A stretch of 64,000 bases of DNA, taken from Gerris lacustris (Eukaryota; Arthropoda; Insecta; Hemiptera; Gerridae). Shown piece by piece: positions 42,605-54,705 of this stretch (position 1 is its first letter; each line of letters opens with the position of its first letter). The stretch covers positions 118,304,979-118,368,978 of the forward strand of contig OX578276.1 of NCBI GenBank assembly GCA_951217055.1, in the 5' to 3' direction. The notes beneath the pieces are model-generated. The model saw only the letters and a program-made list of their open reading frames with translations. It searched no databases and was not told the origin of the DNA. The translations under genes were made by a program, and so were the position numbers.

Positions 42605-44020
42605 GTGCCTACAATGCCTACTTTTTCACGTGTTTACAATACTTTAGATCTATTGTCAATTTGCCAGTATTTAGTAGACATTAACTTTTCGTACAACCAC
42701 ACTCTGTGGTATCTTCAACAATTTTCTGCCAATCTTGTTGCCAAATTCTGTCTATATCAGGCTACCTAATGTTAGTTGTTAAACCTTTTTTTCGCGGGAT
42801 CTTTAAAAATGCGTCATCACCTGGTAATTATTTAAAACCATGTCATCCCTTGACATTGTTTATACCCCAATATTTTCCATTGTTCCTTTGTTAAATATTT
42901 GGCCGCATCTTTTATCTTGCTTTTTTTACACACTAGTTATCGCAGGTTGCTAGAGGGCGTGCTACCAAAATAGACATCAGTTTGGAGATCTTAGAATTTT
43001 AAAAAGATTCTAGATTTTTTTCTAGTTGGTAGTAAGCGTGTTTTTGTCCATTTTATAAAAGGGAATTCCTTAATTTTTAAAAAAATATTTAAATCCAGCG
43101 ATAACGAGAGCTCTAAAACAAGTTTCTTCCTGCACCCTTAAAGTTCTAACTATTTATCATTAAAACCAAAGAGTGAGTAAAAGACCTTAAGTTTTCAAAT
43201 TTATTTGATCAGAATCCAAGCTTATTTACACTGTGTCAATTATACCTTATACCTTTTATTTATAGTCAATTAAGTGATTTTAACAAAAATAAATTGATTT
43301 TTTTACAACTTAATATCTGTCATAAATAATTGTATGTACGTCACTGACTACTTTATACTTTTATATGGGGGCTTTATCTCTCTAGTATACCAATTCTGAT
43401 GATTTATATTTATTTAATTAAGTATATGTTCGGGGTTTTGTTCATTACTATATTAGGCTCTTCTTCGTCCTGTTGTTCCTTTGCCCATTAAAAAAAAGAA
43501 TTAAATAATTAAAAGTGGTTTTTAAAAAAAAAAGTTTACACTTCCCTGAATCATAACTGATTAAATCCAATAATAATGCGCGTTATGTAGTAGCCCTCAG
43601 ATTCGATTTTGTGTTTATCGCTTTTACGCTGCATTTGTAATATTTTTATGAAGCTCTAAGCATTTTTTTTTCTTTTAAACCTAAAGACTCGTAGATTTTT
43701 TTTTTAAATTATATTATATTTAACACTTATTTGATTTAATGCTTACAATAGTACTATTTTGATTGTTATTACTGTCAAGTTTGAACCGTCGCGTTTTATT
43801 AGTTTTAAGTTATTAGATTTCCGGTCATATAACCATGGTCACTGCCTTCAATTAATTACGTGGTGTTAGTGAGTTTGACGTAGAGAATCGACGTTTTTAC
43901 TTGATAATAATTTCTATTTTTGCACTTTATTTAAGTTACTCCGCCTCGTTATATTTGTGTTAATTAAGTTCCTTCACTAAATATATAGTTTCTTTTAATT
44001 GGAAGTTATTTCATTTGCAG
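42605..44020. other. AT-rich sequence between two candidate exons
   Basis: No repeat shared with other parts and no gene recognised. If both candidate exons are real this is an intron. Confidence 0.4.
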
Positions 44021-44056
44021 AAACAAAAGAGCTATTTCTATTTGGATCGAAACCAG
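44021..44056 (+). CDS. Candidate 36-bp microexon
   Basis: A strong acceptor (polypyrimidine-rich, ttcatttgcag, AG at 44019-44020) and a strong donor (CAG|GTAAAG, GT at 44057) bound exactly 12 codons in phase 0: KQKSYFYLDRNQ. This phase follows the candidate exon at 42559-42604. Splice-site quality is the main evidence; the length is too short for composition or homology to help. It could equally belong to another gene or be fortuitous. Confidence 0.3.
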
Positions 44057-44469
44057 GTAAAGTCTTAACCATTCATCTTTTCGTTTGAGCTCTATTAGAT
44101 TGTATCGATCTACTTTAATACAATCGATATTTCTTTCATCTGGTGTGTTTTTAGCCGTTCAAAGTAGCATTCAACTCTCAAAAATAGAGCTTAGAGTCGT
44201 AGTATCTAAACATAAAATGCATACCGGTTTTGTCTGTATATTTAAGCGATTCGCCCATCGCTATATTCGGTATGTAAAGTAGAATAGTGTAGAATTTTTT
44301 TTACTCTATGGAATACTTATTCGGGGAGATAATAAATATGTATTTGTATGTAATTTAAAAATTAATGTATACCCTTTTTATAGAGAAAAATCGCGATCCG
44401 ACACAAGACACAACTCAAACAAACTTTTTCGATACGAGTTCATAGTTACTTAGCCCAGTGTTTTCCGTT

Positions 44470-44960
44470 TATTAGTTTTCGAATTTTCCTAGGAAAATTG
44501 AATTATTGTTGAACATTTTATCAAAATGTATCATACAAATAACTTCTCCTCAGCGGAGAATCGAACCCGGCCTCTCTCCGTCCGCGTTTAAAACTATTTT
44601 CTCAGAAACTAGATTTTTTCCGGGAAAACGGCTTATATCATTAGATTCGAATTTAAATGGTCTAAATTTGGAATATTTAAAAAAAAAAATCATCAGAACC
44701 TTTTTTAAGAAATAATTTTTTTCACTTATTTTCAGATTTTAGGGGATAGCCCATAAATTTGGAGCTAAAATTCATTTCTCGATTTCGCCTCGGGGAATGA
44801 TTTTTCTGAACGTGTATGCCAAATTTCGTCAAAATCTTTCTATTAGTTTTGGCTCATCTGCACAGACGATAGACGCGACAGAGAGACTTTAAAAAAAAAC
44901 TTTTTTCGTCAGGGGACCTTAAAACGTGTAAATCCAACAAAATTTCAAAATCGATACTTT
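44470..44960 (-). repeat. Interspersed repeat family A, inverted copy
   Basis: The complement of the full family runs from the tail at about 44510 through the B-box (GAATCGAACCCGG at about 44559-44571), 'ctagattttttccgggaaaa', 'aaatttggagctaaaattca', 'tcgatttcgcctcgggg' to 'aggggaccttaaaacgtgta'. Well preserved. Confidence 0.8.
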
Positions 44961-46119
44961 ATTTTTTGGTCATATCTTAAATATAATATTATACATTAAA
45001 CCGTTCGGTAATATTAGGTACCTATATATAGGCCTTTACATGCCTTGGGGGGGGGGGGGGAACTATATTAATTTATCACCTTTTATTTATTGATTTATCA
45101 GGGTTATCTTTTTTAAACCTTTATAAGAAAAATGCAAACCTAATTATGTATCATTCAACCAATAAAATTAGGGTATTCAGCATTAAATACTTCAATAAAG
45201 AGCATTACATACTTGCATATTATAATGCCATTAAAATCTCTTAAAATATGAATGTGTGGTATATATGAATCTTTTTTTAATCTAGCCTTCATTGGCAGGG
45301 CTGGATTTACGCATGGGCCTTGGGGGCCCGGGCCCCTGGCGGCAAATTTTCGAAGGCGGCAAAAAGGGGAAAAAGCCATAAATCATTTTTTTTTTAATAT
45401 TGGACAGTACAAAAAGTATAATATTTATTATTTACTAATTGAACTTTCATAATAATTGTATATTTGAGTATGTACTGAGCGCAAATGCATAGGTCAGTAG
45501 GCCTAAGTTTTTATTTATTAGTGTATAAGTTATAGTGGATTTTAGATTTTAGGCATAGAACGGTTTGTCATTTATAACTCGTTGCCGCTAGTTATTCACG
45601 TACGGAACAGTAGTTAGAACTACAGTTTAGGCCACTTTACTCTATTTTTATACAACGTAAACTTTAAAGGTAAAACAGAAATACGTGTGGTGTCGCGGGA
45701 TACCCGGTAGGAACGAAGTTCCTTACATTTTTCATTAAATATAAATTATAAAATCACACTGCTATATACGTTTAAGTTGCTAACTACTTATACATGGCGG
45801 AGTTAGAAAAGAGACAAAATTAAAAGAAACGAACTGTTTGTACCTAGCGGAGTTAAGGCAAAATTAAAAGAACAGCATTATTTGTATCATTAAAGCATGC
45901 GTCTTACTATAAATATGTATTGAATATTGAGAAAAGTTAATCAAGACGAGTTTAAAGATAATCTTGATGACTTTGTATTTGGTAAGAAATAGGACTGTTT
46001 TCTACCTACCCGGCCTACTAATTTAAAATATTATATCTCTTCCCTACTCAAAAACGTCTGCTTGTATCAGGTTAAAATTTTACATGCCTGTTTCAGTTGT
46101 ACTTAGTTTACTTTAATAA

Positions 46120-46430
46120 ATGTAGCGATCTTTATCACTTTATAGTAGTGTCGGTATTCGTTTTAATAAAAAAAAATTTAAACAATTGTTTGCCTCATTA
46201 AATAGATAAAATTATAATTTTTTCCCGTCCTAAAATTCCAATTTTAAATTTGAAGCTTACGTTTACGCGAGCGTTGCGCGTGAACGCTTGGGCGGATAAC
46301 GTTGTCCTACAAACTCAGCCTGGTAATTGGTAAAATGAACATGTTTACCAAATTTCAACTAACTCGGTCATCTTTTACTCAAGTTATCGTTATCGGTAGA
46401 TTTCGTGACGGTTATTTTGTGACAGTGATT
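46120..46430 (+). repeat. Family B' (relative of family B), copy 1
   Basis: 'agcgatctttatcactttat', 'ttttcccgtcctaaaattcc', 'cgtttacgcgagcgttgcgc', 'ggcggataacgttgtcc', 'tcaagttatcg' are shared with 48270-48560 and 49270-49560. It lies inside the hAT element at 45296. Confidence 0.65.
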
Positions 46431-46442
46431 TTGGTCGTTTTT

Positions 46443-46967
46443 AGGGTTTCGTTGGTAAAACCGAAAAAAAACCGTTCCTGTGTCTGTCTGTCACTCTGTA
46501 CGGCTCCAATAACTTTTCAACCAAAAGAGATAAAAACATGAAACTTTCCAGTATTAAAGATCGTTTTGACGCGCACACAGGAAAAATATAGCGAACTCAA
46601 AATTATCAGCTGGTTAAATTCAAAATGGCAGCCAATTCGAGTCGCGCGAAACAAATATTTTTTTAAAATTTTGAGTGGGGTATCAAATAAAAGGTATTGA
46701 AGAGTAGATTACAAGTATATGTACCACTTAGGAAAAGCGCTAAATTTTCAGCGCAATTTTGTCAAAAAACATTAACATTTTGCGTGTCCCCCCCCCCCCC
46801 TAAAATCGTATTTCTGTGTATCAAATGAAAGGTATTGAAGAGTAGATTACAAATAGATAAAACACTGGTAGTTTTTTATATTCCGCGCCATTTAAAAAAA
46901 AAAAATTGCGTCCCCCCCCCCCCAACCCCCTACACTAATTTCATGTTTACAATACCAACGAAACCCT
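46443..46967 (+). mobile_element. Family C element with complete terminal inverted repeats, 525 bp
   Basis: AGGGTTTCGTTGGTA at the left and TACCAACGAAACCCT at the right are perfect 15-bp inverted repeats; a short T-run (TTTT) flanks both sides, possibly a 4-bp duplication but of low information. C-runs lie at about 46788 and 46911. This copy defines the family ends; copies at 5215 and 17321 are incomplete. It has no transposase and the superfamily is unknown. It is nested in the hAT element at 45296. Confidence 0.8.
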
Positions 46968-47109
46968 TTTTACGTGAGACTTCTCGCCCAACCAATTTAT
47001 TTTTCGGATTCACTCCCGGGCTCCAGAACGAGCCACAAGGTACTTCGTTGCAAACAAAAACAATGTTTTGGAAATAACTGATGCAGCAATTTCCTTGCAT
47101 TTGAAGGGT

Positions 47110-47369
47110 CTTTTAGTTCAAAGCAGGCAGAGGGAGATGGAGGTAGCGAAGTGTCATTGTCAGATCTTAGTAGATTTATAAGATCTAATAATATTCTGGA
47201 CCTATATACCAACATAGGCATTTGTATAAAAGTGTTTTTATGCACACCAGCAACAAACTGTGCAGCTGAAAGATCGTTCTCAACACTTTTGAGAATAAAT
47301 AAACAGGTCAAGTGTCTGCTAGTCAGCACACAGCGAGGTTTCGTAGGCAACACAGTATTGTTTAAGTAG
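47110..47369 (+). pseudogene. hAT transposase C-terminal dimerisation region, remnant
   Basis: The open frame reads LSDLSRFIRSNNILDLYTNI, then FLCTPATNCAAERSFSTLLR. This matches the hAT dimerisation region LYPxLxxxxxxxLxxPxTxxxAERSFSxLxxIK. In family members this domain supports transposase oligomerisation. Only about 70-85 codons remain and no DDE core was found in the element, so it is dead. It confirms the class of the surrounding element. Confidence 0.85.
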
Positions 47370-47824
47370 TACCCTATTGATGGTGTTTTTTAAAATGCTA
47401 AAAAGCTTATTTTGAACTATCCTATGGGTCTGTTAATCTAAAAACACAGAAGCAAACATCTGATAAAGTATTTTTTTGCCACTGAACCGGACTAATTATT
47501 TTATAACAACTTTGACTTTTTAATTTCTACAAATTAAGTTACTGTTAAATTAAGACTAACTGTAAAATAAAACTTCTATATAATACTGTGTGCTTATAAA
47601 TTGTTTTTCATTCAATACTTTTTTTATCTTAAAATAAATTGGTATTTGGTTTCAGCCTAGTCTAGTAATAGTAGTTGAATAGGATTTAAATTATATTAAT
47701 AAATCAAATTAAAAATGGACAAACTATAAAATATTAGTTCATATGTTTTATAGGACAAAACGTGCAGAATGTTTATTATTATAGGAATTAAAAATTGTTA
47801 CAAAAATATTCTGATTGTGAAAAT

Positions 47825-47930
47825 CTGTGGGCTGGTGGCTAGTGTTTAGGTTCTAACCTAAACACTAGCCACAGCCCACAGATCTTTTCCACCGTGCACA
47901 ATATAGATATTATGCACGGTGGAAAAGATC
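47825..47930. repeat. Two adjacent perfect or near-perfect hairpins
   Basis: The first pairs 47825-47852 with 47853-47882 (one inserted base). The second pairs 47881-47898 (gatcttttccaccgtgca) exactly with 47913-47930. They lie just inside the right end of the hAT element at 45296-48021, and may be subterminal structures or snapback repairs. Confidence 0.85.
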
Positions 47931-48174
47931 TGTAAAAACGTCGGGTTAGTTTTTTTCGGGGGGGGGGGGGGCGGCAATTTTTCTTGGGCCCCTGGCCACA
48001 AAATATGTAAATCCAGCTCTGTTCATTGGTCCTAACCAACTTCTTTTTTTTTCAAAAAATTAATTTAATTTAACGAAGATATTAATTTTTGAAAAGTGCC
48101 TCAAAATTTAGCGGAACAAGGCTAAAAAACTCAACCGATTTAGCTCATTGGACATTCATTCTTCATAATAATAT

Positions 48175-48640
48175 TAGCTTCCTCGCATCCTATCATGTAC
48201 TTTAGTGTTATATTAACATTAAAATGATTGTTATATTACTTTATTGTTATATTGTTTATTGTGTAAAAACTATGTATTAATAGTTTTAGCGATCTTTAAC
48301 ACTTCATAGCGGTGTCGCTGTTGGTTTTACTAAAAAATTGTATTTGAAAAAAATGTTTGTCTCATTGAATAGATAAAGTTAGATTTTTGTCCCGACCTAA
48401 ATTTCCAATTTTAAATTTGAAGTTCACGTTTACGCGAGCGTAGCTCGTGAACGCTTGGACGGATAACGTTGTCCAACGAACACGTCCTGGGCATTGGTAA
48501 AATGAACATGTCTACCAAATTTCATCAAAATCGGTCGACATTTACTCAAGTTATCGTCGCACGTTTCATACTTTGCGGACACACAGACTGACAGACACGA
48601 GACCAAAAATGTTCCCTGATGTCTGGAACATCTAATGCAC
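48175..48640 (+). repeat. Family B', copy 2
   Basis: It begins with 'agcttcctcgcatcctatca', as the family B copy at 15570, and continues 'agcgatctttaacacttcat', 'cgtttacgcgagcgtagctc', 'gacggataacgttgtcc', 'cacacagactgacagacacg' and 'aaaaatgttccctgatgtct'. Families B and B' thus share both ends and differ in the middle. Confidence 0.7.
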
Positions 48641-49259
48641 AATTGAAAAAGGCATGCAAAATTTCAATTTGATACATGCAGTAGTTTGTTTGTAGAAAAG
48701 AGATACATTTTATAATAATTGAAAAAGAGATGTGTGGTTAGAGGAATAGTAAGAATGCGGGGTGATTCCCTTACTACTAGCCGCTGCACTACTACCAGAC
48801 CCATTATCTATCAACTCATCATGATTCACGATAATATATTTTTTCAATATTCAATACATATTTATTACTAGGCATCGCGTGGCTCTATCATTGAAGCGAG
48901 CGTATTGCCATAAAATACTGAATATTGAAATTTGTTAATCATGATGAATGTCATAGTTGAAGATAAGGGGAAGAGGGTAGTAAGGGGTAGAGGGGGGGTA
49001 CTCGGTACAAAGCTTTACTTCATAACAAACCTACACACAAAACGACTATAAGAATCTTAACCACCCGGAATAGCTTTTAAACTAATATTATAAATGTATC
49101 TCTTCATTACTCAAATACTACTGCATGTATCAAGTTGAAATTTTACATACTTGTTTCAATTGTACTTTAGACGATGTACATGAAGTTTTATTAAGATCGT
49201 TAAGTTAGAACGTAAGATATCGGTAAAAAGGTTGTTTTCTCAATTTTAAACGTTTAGGT

Positions 49260-49620
49260 CCGCTTTAATAGTTTTAGCGATCTTTATTAATTCATAGCTG
49301 TGTCGTTGTTGGTTTTACTAAAAAATGTTATTTTTAAAAAATGTTGGTCTCATCGAATAGGTGATGATAGAATTTTTTCCCGTCCTGAAATTCCAATTTT
49401 AAATTTGAAGCTCACGTTTACGCGAGCATTGCGCGCGAACTCTTAGACGGATCGCGCTGTCCAACGAACTTAGCCTGAGTCTTAGTAAAAGAAAGATGTA
49501 TACCAAATTTGAACTAAATCGGTCAACTTTTACTCAAGTTATCGTCACACGCGTAAACGTTACTGACAGACAGACAGGCAGACAAGATGCATAGTTTGTT
49601 GAATGTAAGAAGCTCGCTTA
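49260..49620 (+). repeat. Family B', copy 3
   Basis: 'agttttagcgatctttatta', 'ttcccgtcctgaaattccaa', 'cgtttacgcgagcattgcgc', 'actcaagttatcgtcacacg'. It ends with 'gacagacagacaggcagaca'. The terminal hairpin of family B is lacking; 'agctcgcttacgctcgcttc' follows instead. Confidence 0.6.
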
Positions 49621-51420
49621 CGCTCGCTTCAATTAAAAAATAAAAATCGGTTTCCAGAAAAAATATAAAAAGTATGTGTTGTAACGTAGAAAATATGAAA
49701 GTTGAAGTAGATCTCGAATAAATGTCACGCCAAAAAAGTATTATGTCCCCCACATTTAAAAACACTCTAAAAAATAAATAAAACACATTACATACTGTTT
49801 TCTTCTCTCTTCAAAAAAACAAAAAATATAAAAGGATGATGCAATAGCTGGAACACCCTATATACGTAATTGTTTTAGCTAAATATTCATTATTATTGTT
49901 TTATTGAATTTTGAGCATAGTTAGTTTGAGGTAGATAGTTTAGTTTATTGTTGAAATGTTGTTTTTATATAGTGCTGCTTTGACTGTCATACCAAATAGG
50001 TTATTTAGAATGATCGATCTGATTACGCTCTTGCTAAAAGCCAAATAAATAACATATTTAACTTGTAAAACAGTTTTTATTCAGACGATAGATAGGACTT
50101 GTGTTTTGTCAATAATTAATTATAGGATGGTTGGGTACCTTGTTTAATTTTAAAACAATTACTTAAATCCACTCCGCTTCTATTGTAATCGGATTGGCGT
50201 TTCTTCTTATAGATTAACAATAAAAAAAAAACCCATCTTTTTAGTGTTGAGAGTTATTCAACGAACTCTTATCATACCTTCAATTGTATTTTTAAGTAAT
50301 TTTTAAATATTTAATGACGAAATTAAACATTAAAATCTTTTTAAAATACATATATATGTTATATTGTTTACATATTTATTTGTTTATAGTTTATCGTGTT
50401 CAGTTTAAACTTAAAGATAGTTTTATAGTTTACTTAGTGAAATCCCAAAACATTTTATTATGATATTTTTATGTTTATTATGTGGCCTCGTTGGAAATAG
50501 ACATGTTTCAATTTTTAATGGGTCCACTTTTTTTTATGTAATATCTCGTAAACTATAGATTTGTCTCATTCACTGTGATTTAACTTGTCTGTCCAGACTC
50601 CAGACCACACACATCAATATTTAAAGACTTTTTTTAAATTTAATTAGTTTATATCCACCGATATCTCAAATATGAATTTGCAAACTAGCAGACTATGCAT
50701 TGTCCGTGTATGTGAATACAAATAAAAAAACTACAATACAGAGACTAAAATAGAATTATTACATCTTAAAAGCAATGTATTTTACATATGATAATATGTA
50801 ATTCATAAGGTCAAAATAAGAGGGCTCGTCACGTAAAGAGACCACTCTAGAGTAATAATAAAAAAATAATAATAATAATAATTATCAAACAATCGACGTA
50901 ATAAATTATAATAATTCTGAAATCACGTTTATTCTACTCAGTTTTTTAAAACACAAGAGAAGGAAAATAATTATAATATTATTATTGAAGTGGTTTTCTT
51001 GCTTTGCTTCTTGATCAGTGGATTACAATAAGCGGTGATGTCTGAGAAGTATAGATATTAGAATTCTTATTTGAAAATAACATTTAAGATGCATTATAAA
51101 TGTGTCATATTTACTACGGCTACTCACATGATTGTGATAATTTTAAAAAGAGATTTATTAAAATAAGAGTAGCATAAAGAGAAAAATGGGGTATCCAATA
51201 GTGTGTAAAACTCTAACAACAATGTAGATAAGTTAAAAGTAAGTAAAGACTAACCCATATTTTATTTAATCTAGTTGCTTGACCTCTTGCCAAAAAACCA
51301 CCTACAAATATTTTATTCAATAGTTGTTACAAATTATTACAATATTATTTTTAGAAAAGAAAAAATCGTTTTTGGAAGCAGACAAAAGCAGACCTTGTTA
51401 AGACTATATTATATAAATTT
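49621..51420. other. AT-rich sequence, nothing recognised
   Basis: It contains AAT/ATT low-complexity stretches (about 50865-50885). No exon or shared repeat is recognised. Confidence 0.45.
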
Positions 51421-51569
<149 letters not shown>

Positions 51570-51600
51570 ATTGTGAGTTGTTACCGCAAGTTGGTATGTT

Positions 51601-51879
51601 ATCAAATGAGGATATCCCTACCGTCGATACTTGCTTGATCTGGAGATCACTGGACCGGTTTCGGCTAAACGCCATCATCAGCAGAGTCGAAGTCTCTCGT
51701 AGCACTCGACACACTCATCGAGTCTACATGAGAGAATGAAGTTGACATTCTCTCATGTAGACTCGATGAGTGTGTCGAGTGCTACGAGAGACTTCGACTC
51801 TGCTGATGATAGCGTTTAGCCGAAACCGGTCCAGTGATCTCCAGATCAAGCAAGTATCGACGGTAGGGATATCCTCATT

Positions 51880-51883
<4 letters not shown>
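51601..51883. mobile_element. Near-perfect palindrome with hammerhead-like motif, between TA arrays
   Basis: The 138-bp arms 51601-51738 and 51746-51883 are reverse complements with one visible mismatch, around the spacer AAGTTGA. Both arms contain CTGATGA, a short stem (GGC/GCC) and GAAACCGGTC. TA microsatellites border the unit on both sides. Inverted unit pairs with this motif are known from Penelope-like elements, whose terminal repeats carry hammerhead ribozymes. No RT or GIY-YIG domain is present here, so the assignment is inference. Confidence 0.8.
51803..51826 (+). ncRNA. Hammerhead-ribozyme-like core (tentative)
   Basis: CTGATGA at 51803-51809 and GAAAC at 51822-51826 are separated by 12 nt, with three bases able to pair as stem II (in the left-arm version GGC-GUUUA-GCC). 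The inverted arm has the same core at 51681-51658 on the minus strand. A clear stem I and cleavage triplet with a good stem III were not established, so activity is unproven. Confidence 0.3.
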
Positions 51884-51965
<82 letters not shown>

Positions 51966-51976
51966 GTATGTATATG
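51883..51976. repeat. (TA)n followed by (TATG)n microsatellite
   Basis: About 35 TA units, then five TATG units. It mirrors the array on the other side of the palindrome. Confidence 0.95.
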
Positions 51977-51989
51977 TATAAAAGTTTAA

Positions 51990-54523
51990 ATTAATAGATT
52001 CTCATTGTTTAGTTATGTTATATAATGTGTGTAATTTTTATATTTTTACCTTTAATGACCCAAAAGGTGGCATCAGCCAAAACTAGCAATATTAGGTTCC
52101 GATGGTGTTAGGTCAGGACCAAAATATCTAATTTACTCGAGCTTTCCTAATTTAATAACTAAAACAAAAAACTTTGCTTTCGCATAGTTCTAACCCGAAG
52201 ACGTTCAGAAATAGAATAAACAAATTTACTCGTGTTTTTTACATTTTAAGGCAAAAGATAAAACGAGGAACAAGTAGACTAATACACCGCTGTAGATATT
52301 ACTGATATTCTTTGCCAAGTTATTACATTATATTTAGTACCTGACTAACATATTAGAACCGCTGCATTCAGAAATGAAACAAATCGTAAGTCTTTAACTA
52401 TCTGTGGAATTTATTTGACGCCTTTAGTTACTTCCCTCTATTCCTGTACATGTACATCTAATAGCCTCCATCTGGCCTTATCTTTTCATTGTTATAACCG
52501 TTTTACTGCGAGGAAATACTCGAAAACTAAGTATAGCAATTAATGTGATTTTTGCTCTTAAAATAAGATTTCTGAACACACATTATCTGAAGGTTATGAT
52601 CAATAAGATCAGAGATGTATTTTCAACATAGGCTGCTCTAAATATAATTTTGCTTTTTCTTTTAATTTGACGATTATTTTTGTTATCCTAATATAATAAT
52701 TCCAATAGAATTGAAAAATCGGTCAAGAAATTTGGTATTATTGAAAGTACACATTTCTCTTCAATTATATGAGTTGATAGGATTTACAGATGCGTGTATT
52801 CTGTATAAAACACTATTGTTAGTGTTCTTTTTTAAGTGCTTTGGACCCATTAACTATTTCGTATAGGATTTTCATTCATCTCTTTTTTTTACTATCGTCT
52901 TAAAATATTTGTTCGCATTTGAGATTATAAACACGTTAAATAGTAAAAAAAAATATCTTTCACGTTAAAAAAAGTTTTATCGGTATAAAATACAGCTGTC
53001 ATGGGCCGTTTTAGTCCTGGCATAAATGTTATAAATAAATAAATTATATATATTTTTCCTTTGGGGTGATTGTTCGGAAAGCTCAAAGTCTGGGAATGTT
53101 GCATCATTACCTCCTTCACTTCTGTTCATATAGATAATAGCTTTAATCACAGGTACTTTAAATTTACAGTTAAGCATTTGGTGATAAATTACAACTTGAT
53201 CAGTGGTACAACTACAAGGTATGATGGATTTTTTTCATCATACCTTTATTTTTTTAATACGTCTGTGTTTGAGTTAAGGCATATTATGTTGTAACTTTTA
53301 TATTTATCACTAATAAGTTTTAAGAATGTTACTAAACTGTGTCTTTTTTAAAACTAGCTTAATTTTAACAACAATAATAATATCAATTTCTAGAGACAGT
53401 TTTTTATTGAAACACGCCTTCTTATACCTACATAAATTGTAAATTTAGTCTGATATTATATCATTGCTTTTATAGCCGTTTGGTTATTTTAATTCAATGG
53501 TATTTTTGTGATTATCATATACTTTGATTATGCTCCATCTTCTTGCCGCCCTTAAAAATATTTAAAATTACTATTTTTTTTATCTGCCATGTTATTTTTT
53601 TCAATATACATATTATGAGTATTATATATTATATGTATATTATGAGTATATAAATGGGGGCGCGTATCTACGTGCGTAAGCAGAGGCCCATTTGCCGGCC
53701 TTATAGTTCCATCCTCAGCCTCTCAATTATCTCCTTAATATTGAAACTTCTCGAGAGGAAATAGAATGTTGTTTTTCTCGTGCAGGTTGCCAAAAAATTC
53801 TCTCGTCTTCCCACTCTTGATATTATGTATGTATGTGAAATAAAATTAGAAAATGAGAGTTTATGTGCCGTGTCTATTTTTACGCGTATGTACTACCTCC
53901 CCCTCCTCTTATATCTCGTTGTGTGTCAATTTCTTGGCTAGTTTTTATTTTCTCGAATGCTTTTCTCCCAGGTTTGTATTATTATGTATATGACGGTTGT
54001 CGGTTAGATGTTGGCCGGTTGTGTTTTGGCCCTCAGTCGTGTCCGGGCGCTCCAAAGCCACTGATACATCGCGAGTCAAACCTTGTCCCTGAATCTCCCT
54101 GAACCTAGATCATTATCACGACATTTATTTATCTTCCTCTTTCCAGTTTTAAATTCTTAGTTTCGTTTCGTCAAACTTGCATTTAACTTTATTAATTTTC
54201 TCTTGTCAGAATTTAATATATTTTTTATCGTACCGGTACTTTTCACAAACAAATTAGAGTAAGTGTTGTCGTTAAATATGATTTACTCTACATATATTTT
54301 AAAATTTTAATGAATTGAATAGTTTAGTTGTTTTGATAGATTTTAACTTCAGCTATAAATTGAGTCTTTATGTTCAATTATACAAGTTATAAATAACATT
54401 ACGACCACTATTTTAATGTCTATGTACTTACATTGCTAGTGATATTAAGTAGAAAATTGGTTAATACATTTTGCTGTCTCCAAATCCTTACAACTTGAAG
54501 TAGTAGATGTATCTAAAAAAATT
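51990..54523. other. Unassigned sequence, partly GC-richer at 53650-54110
   Basis: Mostly AT-rich. The part at 53650-54110 is richer in GC and contains acceptor-like sites (for example ctcgtgcag at about 53786), but no reading frame with convincing protein features was found. It may hold UTR or exon sequence of the host gene. Confidence 0.4.
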
Positions 54524-54705
54524 GGTTTAAATCAAATTATAATTATTATTAACTACGGGAAACAGACAGAGAAAAATAGACTCCAGCGCGGAGTCTATTT
54601 TTCTCTGTCTGTTTCCCGTAGTTAATAATAATTATAATTTGATTTAAATTAAAATTTAATCGTTCCGTAGTATGAATACTACCAAAATCGTAAAATATGA
54701 AAAAA
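54524..54705. repeat. Snapback palindrome, copy 3
   Basis: Arms of about 62 bp meet at CTCCAGCGCGGAG near 54586. The arms read 'tctatttttctctgtctg', 'tttcccgtagttaata', 'aattataatttgatttaaa'. On the right, 'cgttccgtagtatgaatact' continues, the complement of the left flank of copy 1, so the family extends beyond the palindrome. Confidence 0.9.

Larger units (their letters stand above)
45296..48021 (+). mobile_element. hAT transposon, degenerate, 2,726 bp
   Basis: The ends CAGGGCTGGATTTACG and TGTAAATCCAGCTCTG are inverted repeats with one or two mismatches, and TTCATTGG is duplicated at 45288-45295 and 48022-48029. Subterminal 'gggcccctgg' blocks are mirrored too. Inside are a family B' segment (about 46120-46430), a family C element (46443-46967), a decayed transposase tail (47110-47369) and paired hairpins (47825-47930). 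Confidence 0.93.

Noticed and set aside
42605..42769. Extension of the candidate exon at 42559 to a longer frame
   Set aside because: The frame stays open by chance into AT-rich sequence with intron-like composition; CAG|GT at 42604 is a simpler boundary.
46997..47353. 118-codon minus-strand frame
   Set aside because: It lies opposite the hAT dimerisation remnant, which explains the sequence; the minus frame has no recognisable features.
53863..54102. 79-codon frame in a GC-richer stretch, and an acceptor-like site near 53786
   Set aside because: No protein family features, no matching donor or phase partner; left as unassigned sequence.
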